The position numbers and the translations under genes were made by a program. DNA of 64,000 nt, taken from assembly GCA_964057225.1 (NCBI GenBank), contig OZ059900.1, positions 17,995,638 to 18,059,637 of the forward strand. The letters are read 5' to 3'. Source of the DNA: Auanema rhodensis (taxonomy: Eukaryota > Nematoda > Chromadorea > Rhabditida > Rhabditidae). The notes below the pieces were generated by a model. That model was not told the origin of the DNA, did not search any database, and saw only the letters and a list, made by a program, of their open reading frames with translations. Shown piece by piece: positions 38,645 through 51,638 of this stretch; position 1 is the first letter of the stretch, and each line of letters begins with the position of its first letter.

Positions 38645-40354
38645 ATTACTGTGTTTTTGTATTTTTCTAGTGTTCAGCATGTAAAATGCTTCATTTTAGT
38701 ATGTAACACGCTGAAATTCGTTGCATTTGACGACTCATATGAACAAAAATCGATTTAATCAATATTAGCCATAAGGGGCGTGCCCTCAGAATATGCTAAT
38801 TTCCTTAATTTTCTAACCCCTGTTTTTTTGTCGTGAAAGTGGAACTAGACGTTGTACGAACAATTTTGAGCTAGGTTTCATTGACATTGCATGAGTTTGA
38901 ACACATGAAATCGTAAGTCAAAACCTTGTTTACAGCGAAATTTCCAAAAACTGGTTTTCCAGCATAATAAAATATTTCTCATGGGAAATACTGTGTTTTT
39001 GTATTTTTCTAGTGTTCAGCATGTAGAATGCTTCATTTTAGTATGTAACACGCTGAAATTCGTTGCATTTGACGACTCATATGAACAAAAATCGATTTAA
39101 TCAATATTAGCCATAAGGGGCGTGCCCTCAGAATATGCTAATTTCCTTAATTTTCTAACCCCTGTTTTTTTGTCGTGAAAGTGGAACTAGACGTTGTAGG
39201 AACAATTTTGAGCTAGGTTTCATTGACATTGCATGAGTTTGAACACATGAAATCGTAAGTCAAAACCTTGTTTACAGCGAAATTTCCAAAAACTGGTTTT
39301 CCAGCATAATAAAATATTTCTCATGGGAAATACTGTGTTTTTGTATTTTTCTAGTGTTCAGCATGTAAAATGCTTCATTTTAGTATGTAACACGCTGAAA
39401 TTCGTTGCATTTGACGACTCATATGAACAAAAATCGATTTAATCAATATTAGCCATAAGGGGCGTGCCCTCAGAATATGCTAATTTCCTTAATTTTCTAA
39501 CCCCTGTTTTTTTGTCGTGAAAGTGGAATTAGACGTTGTAGGAACAATTTTGAGCTAGGTTTCATTGACATTGCATGAGTTTGAACGCATGAAATCGTAA
39601 GTCAAAACCTTGTTTACAGCGAAATTTCCAAAAACTGGTTTTCCAGCATAATAAAATATTTCTCATGGGAAATACTGTGTTTTTGTATTTTTATAGTGTT
39701 CAGCATGTAAAATGCTTCATTTTAGTATGTAACACGCTGAAATTCGTTGCATTTGACGACTCATATGAACAAAAATCGATTTAATCAATATTAGCCATAA
39801 GGGGCGTGCCCTCAGAATATGCTAATTTCCTTAATTTTCTAACCCCGGTTTTTTTGTCGTGAAAGTGGAATTAGACGTTGTAGGAACAATTTTGAGCTAG
39901 GTTTCATTGACATTGCATGAGTTTGAACACATGAAATCGTAAGTCAAAACCTTGTTTACAGCGAAATTTCCAAAAACTGGTTTTCCAGCATAATAAAATA
40001 TTTCTCATGGGAAATACTGTGTTTTTGTATTTTTCTAGTGTTCAGCATGTAAAATGCTTCATTTTAGTATGTAACACGCTGAAATTCGTTGCATTTGACG
40101 ACTCATATGAACAAAATACGATTTAATCAATATTAGCCATAAGGGGCGTGCCCTCAGAATATGCTAATTTCCTTAATTTTCTAACCCCTGTTTTTTTGTC
40201 GTGAAAGTGGAACTAGACGTTGTACAAACAATTTTGAGCTAGGTTTCATTGACATTGCATGAGTTTGAACACATGAAATCGTAAGTCAAAACCTTGTTTA
40301 CAGCGAAATTTCCAAAAACTGGTTTTCCACCATAATAAAATATTTCTCATGAGA

Positions 40355-40696
40355 AATACTGTGTTTTTGTATTTTTCTAGTGTTCAGCATGTAAAATGCT
40401 TCATTTTAGTATGTAACACGCTGAAATTCGTTGCATTTGACGACTCATATGAACAAAAATCGATTTAATCAATATTAGCCATAAGGGGCGTGCCCTCAGA
40501 ATATGCTAATTTCATTAATTTTCTAACCCCTGTTTTTTTGTCGTGAAAGTGAAACTAGACGTTGTAGGAACAATTTTGAGCTAGGTTTCATTGACATTGC
40601 ATGAGTTTGAACACATGAAATCGTAAGTCAAAACCTTGTTTACAGCGAAATTTCCAAAAACTGGTTTTCCAGCATAATAAAATATTTCTCATGGGA
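40355..40696 (+). repeat. Hybrid monomer marking a two-monomer deletion (M119)
   Basis: In the older order, L is followed by three monomers (plain with GGAATTAG/ATGAGA, CGATG/GTACAAAC, D') before the GTACAAAC type, as at 25,651-26,676 and 33,516-34,541. Here L is followed by one monomer that starts like the first (CGCTG at 67) and ends like the third (TTCATTAA at 160, GTAGGAAC, ATGGGA). It also has private GTGAAACTAG. This is what an unequal crossover deleting 684 bp would leave. The copy at 47,878 is the same. Confidence 0.7.
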
Positions 40697-42405
40697 AATA
40701 CTGTGTTTTTGTATTTTTCTAGTGTTCAGCATGTAAAATGCTTCATTTTAGTATGTAACACGCTGAAATTCGTTGCATTTGACGACTCATATGAACAAAA
40801 ATCGATTTAATCAATATTAGCCATAAGGGGCGTGCCCTCAGAATATGCTAATTTCCTTAATTTTCTAACCCCTGTTTTTTTGTCGTGAAAGTGGAACTAG
40901 ACGTTGTACAAACAATTTTGAGCTAGGTTTCATTGACATTGCATGAGTTTGAACACATGAAATCGTAAGTCAAAACCTTGTTTACAGCGAAATTTCCAAA
41001 AACTGGTTTTCCAGCATAATAAAATATTTCTCATGAGAAATACTGTGTTTTTGTATTTTTCTAGTGTTCAGCATGTAAAATGCTTCATTTTAGTATGTAA
41101 CACGCTGAAATTCGTTGCATTTGACGACTCATATGAACAAAAATCGATTTAATCAATATTAGCCATAAGGGGCGTGCCCTCAGAATATGCTAATTTCCTT
41201 AATTTTCTAACCCCTGTTTTTTTGTCGTGAAAGTGGAACTAGACGTTGTAGGAACAATTCTGAGCTAGGTTTCATTGACATTGCATGAGTTTGAACACAT
41301 GAAATCGTAAGTCAAAACCTTGTTTACAGCGAAATTTCCATAAACTGGTTTTCCAGCATAATAAAATATTTCTCATGGGAAATACTGTGTTTTTGTATTT
41401 TTCTAGTGTTCAGCATGTGAAATGCTTCATTTTAGTATGTAACACGCTGAAATTCGTTGCATTTGACGACTCATATGAACAAAAATCGATTTAATCAATA
41501 TTAGCCATAAGGGGCGTGCCCTCAGAATATGCTAATTTCCTTAATTTTCTAACCCCTGTTTTTTTGTCGTGAAAGTGGAACTAGACGTTGTACGAACAAT
41601 TTTGAGCTAGGTTTCATTGACATTGCATGAGTTTGAACACATGAAATCGTAAGTCAAAACCTTGTTTACAGCGAAATTTCCAAAAACTGGTTTTCCAGCA
41701 TAATAAAATATTTCTCATGAGAAATACTGTGTTTTTGTATTTTTCTAGTGTTCAGCATGTGAAATGCTTCATTTTAGTATGTAACACGCTGAAATTCGTT
41801 GCATTTGACGACTCATATGAACAAAAATCGATTTAATCAATATTAGCCATAAGGGGCGTGCCCTCAGAATATGCTAATTTCCTTAATTTTCTAACCCCTG
41901 TTTTTTTGTCGTGAAAGTGGAACTAGACGTTGTAGGAACAATTTTGAGCTAGGTTTCATTGACATTGCATGAGTTTGAACACATGAAATCGTAAGTCAAA
42001 ACCTTGTTTACAGCGAAAATTCCAAAAACTGGTTTTCCAGCATAATAAAATATTTCTCATGGGAAATACTGTGTTTTTGTATTTTTCTAGTGTTCAGCAT
42101 GTAAAATGCTTCATTTTAGTATGTAACACGCTGAAATTCGTTGCATTTGAAGACTCATATGAACAAAAATCGATTTAATCAATATTAGCCATAAGGGGCG
42201 TGCCCTCAGAATATGCTAATTTCCTTAATTTTCTAACCCCTGTTTTTTGTCGTGAAAGTGGAACTAGACGTTGTAGGAACAATTTTGAGCTAGGTTTCAT
42301 TGACATTGCATGAGTTTGAACACATGAAATCGTAAGTCAAAACCTTGTTTACAGCGAAATTTCCAAAAACTGGTTTTCCAGCATAATAAAATATTTCTCA
42401 TGAGA

Positions 42406-42747
42406 AATACTGTGTTTTTGTATTTTTCTAGTGTTCAGCATGTAAAATGCTTCATTTTAGTATGTAACACGATGAAATTCGTTGCATTTGACGACTCATA
42501 TGAACAAAAATCGATTTAATCAATATTAGCCATAAGGGGCGTGCCCTCAGAATATGCTAATTTCATTAATTTTCTAACCCCGGTTTTTTTGTCGTGAAAG
42601 TGGATTTAGACGTTGTAGGAACAATTTTGAGCTAGGTTTCATTGACATTGCATGAGTTTGAACACATGAAATCGTAAGTCAAAACCTTGTTTACAGCGAA
42701 ATTTCCAAAAACTGGTTTTCCAGCATAATAAAATATTTCTCATGGGA
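42406..42747 (+). repeat. Hybrid monomer of D' and GTGGATTTAG types (M125)
   Basis: The left part has CGATG and TTCATTAA, as in D'. The right part has CCCCGG and GTGGATTTAG, as in the monomers at 23,941 and 30,780. The switch lies between monomer positions 160 and 177. An identical hybrid sits at 49,929 in the second 22-monomer copy. After it the order returns to C-D', a run otherwise typical of domain I. Confidence 0.7.
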
Positions 42748-44115
42748 AATACTGTGTTTTTGTATTTTTCTAGTGTTCAGCATGTAAAATGCTTCATTTT
42801 AGTATGTAACACGCTGAAATTCGTTGCATTTGACTACTCATATGAACAAAAATCGATTTAATCAATATTAGCCATAAGGGGCGTGCCCTCAGAATATGCT
42901 AATTTCCTTAATTTTCTAACCCCTGTTTTTTTGTCGTGAAAGTGGAACTAGACGTTGTACAAACAATTTTGAGCTAGGTTTCATTGACATTGCATGAGTT
43001 TGAACACATGAAATCGTAAGTCAAAACCTTGTTTACAGCGAAATTTCCAAAAACTGGTTTTCCAGCATAATAAAATATTTCTCATGAGAAATACTGTGTT
43101 TTTGTATTTTTCTAGTGTTCAGCATGTAAAATGCTTCATTTTAGTATGTAACACGATGAAATTCGTTGCATTTGACGACTCATATGAACAAAAATCGATT
43201 TAATCAATATTAGCCATAAGGGGCGTGCCCTCAGAATATGCTAATTTCATTAATTTTCTAACCCCTGTTTTTTTGTCGTGAAAGTGGAACTAGACGTTGT
43301 AGGAACAATTTTGAGCTAGGTTTCATTGACATTGCATGAGTTTGAACACATGAAATCGTAAGTCAAAACCTTGTTTACAGCGAAATTTCCAAAAACTGGT
43401 TTTCCAGCATAATAAAATATTTCTCATGGGAAATACTGTGTTTTTGTATTTTTCTAGTGTTCAGCATGTAAAATGCTTCATTTTAGTATGTAACACGCTG
43501 AAATTCGTTGCATTTGACGACTCATATGAACAAAAATCGATTTAATCAATATTAGCCATAAGGGGCGTGCCCTCAGAATATGCTAATTTCCTTAATTTTC
43601 TAACCCCTGTTTTTTTGTCGTGAAAGTGGAACTAGACGTTGTACAAACAATTTTGAGCTAGGTTTCATTGACATTGCATGAGTTTGAACACATGAAATCG
43701 TAAGTCAAAACCTTGTTTACAGCGAAATTTCCAAAAACTGGTTTTCCAGCATAATAAAATATTTCTCATGAGAAATACTGTGTTTTTGTATTTTTCTAGT
43801 GTTCAGCATGTAAAATGCTTCATTTTAGTATGTAACACGATGAAATTCGTTGCATTTGACGACTCATATGAACAAAAATCGATTTAATCAATATTAGCCA
43901 TAAGGGGCGTGCCCTCAGAATATGCTAATTTCATTAATTTTCTAACCCCTGTTTTTTTGTCGTGAAAGTGGAACTAGACGTTGTAGGAACAATTTTGAGC
44001 TAGGTTTCATTGACATTGCATGAGTTTGAACACATGAAATCGTAAGTCAAAACCTTGTTTACAGCGAAATTTCCAAAAACTGGTTTTCCAGCATAATAAA
44101 ATATTTCTCATGGGA

Positions 44116-47100
44116 AATACTGTGTTTTTGTATTTTTCTAGTGTTCAGCATGTGAAATGCTTCATTTTAGTATGTAACACGCTGAAATTCGTTGCATTTG
44201 ACGACTCATATGAACAAAAATCGATTTAATCAATATTAGCCATAAGCGGCGTGCCCTCAGAATATGCTAATTTCCTTAATTTTCTAACCCCGGTTTTTTT
44301 GTCGTGAAAGTGGAATTAGACGTTGTAGGAACAATTTTGAGCTAGGTTTCATTGACATTGCATGAGTTTGAACACATGAAATCGTAAGTCAAAACCTTGT
44401 TTACAGCGAAATTTCCAAAAACTGGTTTTCCAGCATAATAAAATATTTCTCATGGGAAATACTGTGTTTTTGTATTTTTCTAGTGTTCAGCATGTAGAAT
44501 GCTTCATTTTAGTATGTAACACGCTGAAATTCGTTGCATTTGACGACTCATATGAACAAAAATCGATTTAATCAATATTAGCCATAAGGGGCGTGCCCTC
44601 AGAATATGCTAATTTCCTTAATTTTCTAACCCCTGTTTTTTTGTCGTGAAAGTGGAACTAGACGTTGTAGGAACAATTTTGAGCTAGGTTTCATTGACAT
44701 TGCATGAGTTTGAACACATGAAATCGTAAGTCAAAACCTTGTTTACAGCGAAATTTCCAAAAACTGGTTTTCCAGCATAATAAAATATTTCTCATGGGAA
44801 ATACTGTGTTTTTGTATTTTTCTAGTGTTCAGCATGTAAAATGCTTCATTTTAGTATGTAACACGCTGAAATTCGTTGCATTTGACGACTCATATGAACA
44901 AAAATCGATTTAATCAATATTAGCCATAAGGGGCGTGCCCTCAGAATATGCTAATTTCCTTAATTTTCTAACCCCTGTTTTTTTGTCGTGAAAGTGGAAT
45001 TAGACGTTGTAGGAACAATTTTGAGCTAGGTTTCATTGACATTGCATGAGTTTGAACGCATGAAATCGTAAGTCAAAACCTTGTTTACAGCGAAATTTCC
45101 AAAAACTGGTTTTCCAGCATAATAAAATATTTCTCATGGGAAATACTGTGTTTTTGTATTTTTCTAGTGTTCAGCATGTAGAATGCTTCATTTTAGTATG
45201 TAACACGCTGAAATTCGTTGCATTTGACGACTCATATGAACAAAAATCGATTTAATCAATATTAGCCATAAGGGGCGTGCCCTCAGAATATGCTAATTTC
45301 CTTAATTTTCTAACCCCTGTTTTTTTGTCGTGAAAGTGGAACTAGACGTTGTAGGAACAATTTTGAGCTAGGTTTCATTGACATTGCATGAGTTTGAACA
45401 CATGAAATCGTAAGTCAAAACCTTGTTTACAGCGAAATTTCCAAAAACTGGTTTTCCAGCATAATAAAATATTTCTCATGGGAAATACTGTGTTTTTGTA
45501 TTTTTCTAGTGTTCAGCATGTAAAATGCTTCATTTTAGTATGTAACACGCTGAAATTCGTTGCATTTGACGACTCATATGAACAAAAATCGATTTAATCA
45601 ATATTAGCCATAAGGGGCGTGCCCTCAGAATATGCTAATTTCCTTAATTTTCTAACCCCTGTTTTTTTGTCGTGAAAGTGGAATTAGACGTTGTAGGAAC
45701 AATTTTGAGCTAGGTTTCATTGACATTGCATGAGTTTGAACGCATGAAATCGTAAGTCAAAACCTTGTTTACAGCGAAATTTCCAAAAACTGGTTTTCCA
45801 GCATAATAAAATATTTCTCATGGGAAATACTGTGTTTTTGTATTTTTATAGTGTTCAGCATGTAAAATGCTTCATTTTAGTATGTAACACGCTGAAATTC
45901 GTTGCATTTGACGACTCATATGAACAAAAATCGATTTAATCAATATTAGCCATAAGGGGCGTGCCCTCAGAATATGCTAATTTCCTTAATTTTCTAACCC
46001 CGGTTTTTTTGTCGTGAAAGTGGAATTAGACGTTGTAGGAACAATTTTGAGCTAGGTTTCATTGACATTGCATGAGTTTGAACACATGAAATCGTAAGTC
46101 AAAACCTTGTTTACAGCGAAATTTCCAAAAACTGGTTTTCCAGCATAATAAAATATTTCTCATGGGTATTACTGTGTTTTTGTATTTTTCTAGTGTTCAG
46201 CATGTAAAATGCTTCATTTTAGTATGTAACACGCTGAAATTCGTTGCATTTGACGACTCATATGAACAAAAATCGATTTAATCAATATTAGCCATAAGGG
46301 GCGTGCCCTCAGAATATGCTAATTTCCTTAATTTTCTAACCCCTGTTTTTTTGTCGTGAAAGTGGAACTAGACGTTGTACGAACAATTTTGAGCTAGGTT
46401 TCATTGACATTGCATGAGTTTGAACACATGAAATCGTAAGTCAAAACCTTGTTTACAGCGAAATTTCCAAAAACTGGTTTTCCAGCATAATAAAATATTT
46501 CTCATGGGAAATACTGTGTTTTTGTATTTTTCTAGTGTTCAGCATGTAGAATGCTTCATTTTAGTATGTAACACGCTGAAATTCGTTGCATTTGACGACT
46601 CATATGAACAAAAATCGATTTAATCAATATTAGCCATAAGGGGCGTGCCCTCAGAATATGCTAATTTCCTTAATTTTCTAACCCCTGTTTTTTTGTCGTG
46701 AAAGTGGAACTAGACGTTGTAGGAACAATTTTGAGCTAGGTTTCATTGACATTGCATGAGTTTGAACACATGAAATCGTAAGTCAAAACCTTGTTTACAG
46801 CGAAATTTCCAAAAACTGGTTTTCCAGCATAATAAAATATTTCTCATGGGAAATACTGTGTTTTTGTATTTTTCTAGTGTTCAGCATGTAAAATGCTTCA
46901 TTTTAGTATGTAACACGCTGAAATTCGTTGCATTTGACGACTCATATGAACAAAAATCGATTTAATCAATATTAGCCATAAGGGGCGTGCCCTCAGAATA
47001 TGCTAATTTCCTTAATTTTCTAACCCCTGTTTTTTTGTCGTGAAAGTGGAATTAGACGTTGTAGGAACAATTTTGAGCTAGGTTTCATTGACATTGCATG

Positions 47101-50100
47101 AGTTTGAACGCATGAAATCGTAAGTCAAAACCTTGTTTACAGCGAAATTTCCAAAAACTGGTTTTCCAGCATAATAAAATATTTCTCATGGGAAATACTG
47201 TGTTTTTGTATTTTTATAGTGTTCAGCATGTAAAATGCTTCATTTTAGTATGTAACACGCTGAAATTCGTTGCATTTGACGACTCATATGAACAAAAATC
47301 GATTTAATCAATATTAGCCATAAGGGGCGTGCCCTCAGAATATGCTAATTTCCTTAATTTTCTAACCCCGGTTTTTTTGTCGTGAAAGTGGAATTAGACG
47401 TTGTAGGAACAATTTTGAGCTAGGTTTCATTGACATTGCATGAGTTTGAACACATGAAATCGTAAGTCAAAACCTTGTTTACAGCGAAATTTCCAAAAAC
47501 TGGTTTTCCAGCATAATAAAATATTTCTCATGGGAAATACTGTGTTTTTGTATTTTTCTAGTGTTCAGCATGTAAAATGCTTCATTTTAGTATGTAACAC
47601 GCTGAAATTCGTTGCATTTGACGACTCATATGAACAAAATACGATTTAATCAATATTAGCCATAAGGGGCGTGCCCTCAGAATATGCTAATTTCCTTAAT
47701 TTTCTAACCCCTGTTTTTTTGTCGTGAAAGTGGAACTAGACGTTGTACAAACAATTTTGAGCTAGGTTTCATTGACATTGCATGAGTTTGAACACATGAA
47801 ATCGTAAGTCAAAACCTTGTTTACAGCGAAATTTCCAAAAACTGGTTTTCCACCATAATAAAATATTTCTCATGAGAAATACTGTGTTTTTGTATTTTTC
47901 TAGTGTTCAGCATGTAAAATGCTTCATTTTAGTATGTAACACGCTGAAATTCGTTGCATTTGACGACTCATATGAACAAAAATCGATTTAATCAATATTA
48001 GCCATAAGGGGCGTGCCCTCAGAATATGCTAATTTCATTAATTTTCTAACCCCTGTTTTTTTGTCGTGAAAGTGAAACTAGACGTTGTAGGAACAATTTT
48101 GAGCTAGGTTTCATTGACATTGCATGAGTTTGAACACATGAAATCGTAAGTCAAAACCTTGTTTACAGCGAAATTTCCAAAAACTGGTTTTCCAGCATAA
48201 TAAAATATTTCTCATGGGAAATACTGTGTTTTTGTATTTTTCTAGTGTTCAGCATGTAAAATGCTTCATTTTAGTATGTAACACGCTGAAATTCGTTGCA
48301 TTTGACGACTCATATGAACAAAAATCGATTTAATCAATATTAGCCATAAGGGGCGTGCCCTCAGAATATGCTAATTTCCTTAATTTTCTAACCCCTGTTT
48401 TTTTGTCGTGAAAGTGGAACTAGACGTTGTACAAACAATTTTGAGCTAGGTTTCATTGACATTGCATGAGTTTGAACACATGAAATCGTAAGTCAAAACC
48501 TTGTTTACAGCGAAATTTCCAAAAACTGGTTTTCCAGCATAATAAAATATTTCTCATGAGAAATACTGTGTTTTTGTATTTTTCTAGTGTTCAGCATGTA
48601 AAATGCTTCATTTTAGTATGTAACACGCTGAAATTCGTTGCATTTGACGACTCATATGAACAAAAATCGATTTAATCAATATTAGCCATAAGGGGCGTGC
48701 CCTCAGAATATGCTAATTTCCTTAATTTTCTAACCCCTGTTTTTTTGTCGTGAAAGTGGAACTAGACGTTGTAGGAACAATTCTGAGCTAGGTTTCATTG
48801 ACATTGCATGAGTTTGAACACATGAAATCGTAAGTCAAAACCTTGTTTACAGCGAAATTTCCATAAACTGGTTTTCCAGCATAATAAAATATTTCTCATG
48901 GGAAATACTGTGTTTTTGTATTTTTCTAGTGTTCAGCATGTGAAATGCTTCATTTTAGTATGTAACACGCTGAAATTCGTTGCATTTGACGACTCATATG
49001 AACAAAAATCGATTTAATCAATATTAGCCATAAGGGGCGTGCCCTCAGAATATGCTAATTTCCTTAATTTTCTAACCCCTGTTTTTTTGTCGTGAAAGTG
49101 GAACTAGACGTTGTACGAACAATTTTGAGCTAGGTTTCATTGACATTGCATGAGTTTGAACACATGAAATCGTAAGTCAAAACCTTGTTTACAGCGAAAT
49201 TTCCAAAAACTGGTTTTCCAGCATAATAAAATATTTCTCATGAGAAATACTGTGTTTTTGTATTTTTCTAGTGTTCAGCATGTGAAATGCTTCATTTTAG
49301 TATGTAACACGCTGAAATTCGTTGCATTTGACGACTCATATGAACAAAAATCGATTTAATCAATATTAGCCATAAGGGGCGTGCCCTCAGAATATGCTAA
49401 TTTCCTTAATTTTCTAACCCCTGTTTTTTTGTCGTGAAAGTGGAACTAGACGTTGTAGGAACAATTTTGAGCTAGGTTTCATTGACATTGCATGAGTTTG
49501 AACACATGAAATCGTAAGTCAAAACCTTGTTTACAGCGAAAATTCCAAAAACTGGTTTTCCAGCATAATAAAATATTTCTCATGGGAAATACTGTGTTTT
49601 TGTATTTTTCTAGTGTTCAGCATGTAAAATGCTTCATTTTAGTATGTAACACGCTGAAATTCGTTGCATTTGAAGACTCATATGAACAAAAATCGATTTA
49701 ATCAATATTAGCCATAAGGGGCGTGCCCTCAGAATATGCTAATTTCCTTAATTTTCTAACCCCTGTTTTTTGTCGTGAAAGTGGAACTAGACGTTGTAGG
49801 AACAATTTTGAGCTAGGTTTCATTGACATTGCATGAGTTTGAACACATGAAATCGTAAGTCAAAACCTTGTTTACAGCGAAATTTCCAAAAACTGGTTTT
49901 CCAGCATAATAAAATATTTCTCATGAGAAATACTGTGTTTTTGTATTTTTCTAGTGTTCAGCATGTAAAATGCTTCATTTTAGTATGTAACACGATGAAA
50001 TTCGTTGCATTTGACGACTCATATGAACAAAAATCGATTTAATCAATATTAGCCATAAGGGGCGTGCCCTCAGAATATGCTAATTTCATTAATTTTCTAA

Positions 50101-51638
50101 CCCCGGTTTTTTTGTCGTGAAAGTGGATTTAGACGTTGTAGGAACAATTTTGAGCTAGGTTTCATTGACATTGCATGAGTTTGAACACATGAAATCGTAA
50201 GTCAAAACCTTGTTTACAGCGAAATTTCCAAAAACTGGTTTTCCAGCATAATAAAATATTTCTCATGGGAAATACTGTGTTTTTGTATTTTTCTAGTGTT
50301 CAGCATGTAAAATGCTTCATTTTAGTATGTAACACGCTGAAATTCGTTGCATTTGACTACTCATATGAACAAAAATCGATTTAATCAATATTAGCCATAA
50401 GGGGCGTGCCCTCAGAATATGCTAATTTCCTTAATTTTCTAACCCCTGTTTTTTTGTCGTGAAAGTGGAACTAGACGTTGTACAAACAATTTTGAGCTAG
50501 GTTTCATTGACATTGCATGAGTTTGAACACATGAAATCGTAAGTCAAAACCTTGTTTACAGCGAAATTTCCAAAAACTGGTTTTCCAGCATAATAAAATA
50601 TTTCTCATGAGAAATACTGTGTTTTTGTATTTTTCTAGTGTTCAGCATGTAAAATGCTTCATTTTAGTATGTAACACGATGAAATTCGTTGCATTTGACG
50701 ACTCATATGAACAAAAATCGATTTAATCAATATTAGCCATAAGGGGCGTGCCCTCAGAATATGCTAATTTCATTAATTTTCTAACCCCTGTTTTTTTGTC
50801 GTGAAAGTGGAACTAGACGTTGTAGGAACAATTTTGAGCTAGGTTTCATTGACATTGCATGAGTTTGAACACATGAAATCGTAAGTCAAAACCTTGTTTA
50901 CAGCGAAATTTCCAAAAACTGGTTTTCCAGCATAATAAAATATTTCTCATGGGAAATACTGTGTTTTTGTATTTTTCTAGTGTTCAGCATGTAAAATGCT
51001 TCATTTTAGTATGTAACACGCTGAAATTCGTTGCATTTGACGACTCATATGAACAAAAATCGATTTAATCAATATTAGCCATAAGGGGCGTGCCCTCAGA
51101 ATATGCTAATTTCCTTAATTTTCTAACCCCTGTTTTTTTGTCGTGAAAGTGGAACTAGACGTTGTACAAACAATTTTGAGCTAGGTTTCATTGACATTGC
51201 ATGAGTTTGAACACATGAAATCGTAAGTCAAAACCTTGTTTACAGCGAAATTTCCAAAAACTGGTTTTCCAGCATAATAAAATATTTCTCATGAGAAATA
51301 CTGTGTTTTTGTATTTTTCTAGTGTTCAGCATGTAAAATGCTTCATTTTAGTATGTAACACGATGAAATTCGTTGCATTTGACGACTCATATGAACAAAA
51401 ATCGATTTAATCAATATTAGCCATAAGGGGCGTGCCCTCAGAATATGCTAATTTCATTAATTTTCTAACCCCTGTTTTTTTGTCGTGAAAGTGGAACTAG
51501 ACGTTGTAGGAACAATTTTGAGCTAGGTTTCATTGACATTGCATGAGTTTGAACACATGAAATCGTAAGTCAAAACCTTGTTTACAGCGAAATTTCCAAA
51601 AACTGGTTTTCCAGCATAATAAAATATTTCTCATGGGA
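44116..51638 (+). repeat. 22-monomer higher-order unit, copy 2 (7,523 bp)
   Basis: Follows copy 1 with no gap and repeats all 22 monomer types in order. Rare markers recur exactly 7,523 bp later: GTATTACTG at 46,168, CCACCAT near 47,852, GTGAAACTAG near 48,070, the T deletion near 49,769 and GTGGATTTAG near 50,125. At the sites I tracked I found no difference between the copies, so this is the most recent amplification visible in the window, or alternatively an assembly duplication. Confidence 0.88.

Larger units (their letters stand above)
36593..44115 (+). repeat. 22-monomer higher-order unit, copy 1 (7,523 bp)
   Basis: Monomers M108-M129: AAGCGGCG type, N, F, N, F, G, a GTATTACTG/GTACGAAC type, N, F, G, L (with CCACCAT), a hybrid with GTGAAACTAG, GTACAAAC type, ATTCTGAG/CCATAAAC type, GTGAAATG/GTACGAAC type, GCGAAAATT type, one-T-short GAAGAC type, a D'/GTGGATTTAG hybrid, C, D', GTACAAAC type, D'. 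Length is 22 x 342 minus one T, 7,523 bp. The monomer upstream (AATACTTC type) and the one after copy 2 do not fit the order, so exactly two copies exist. Confidence 0.88.
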
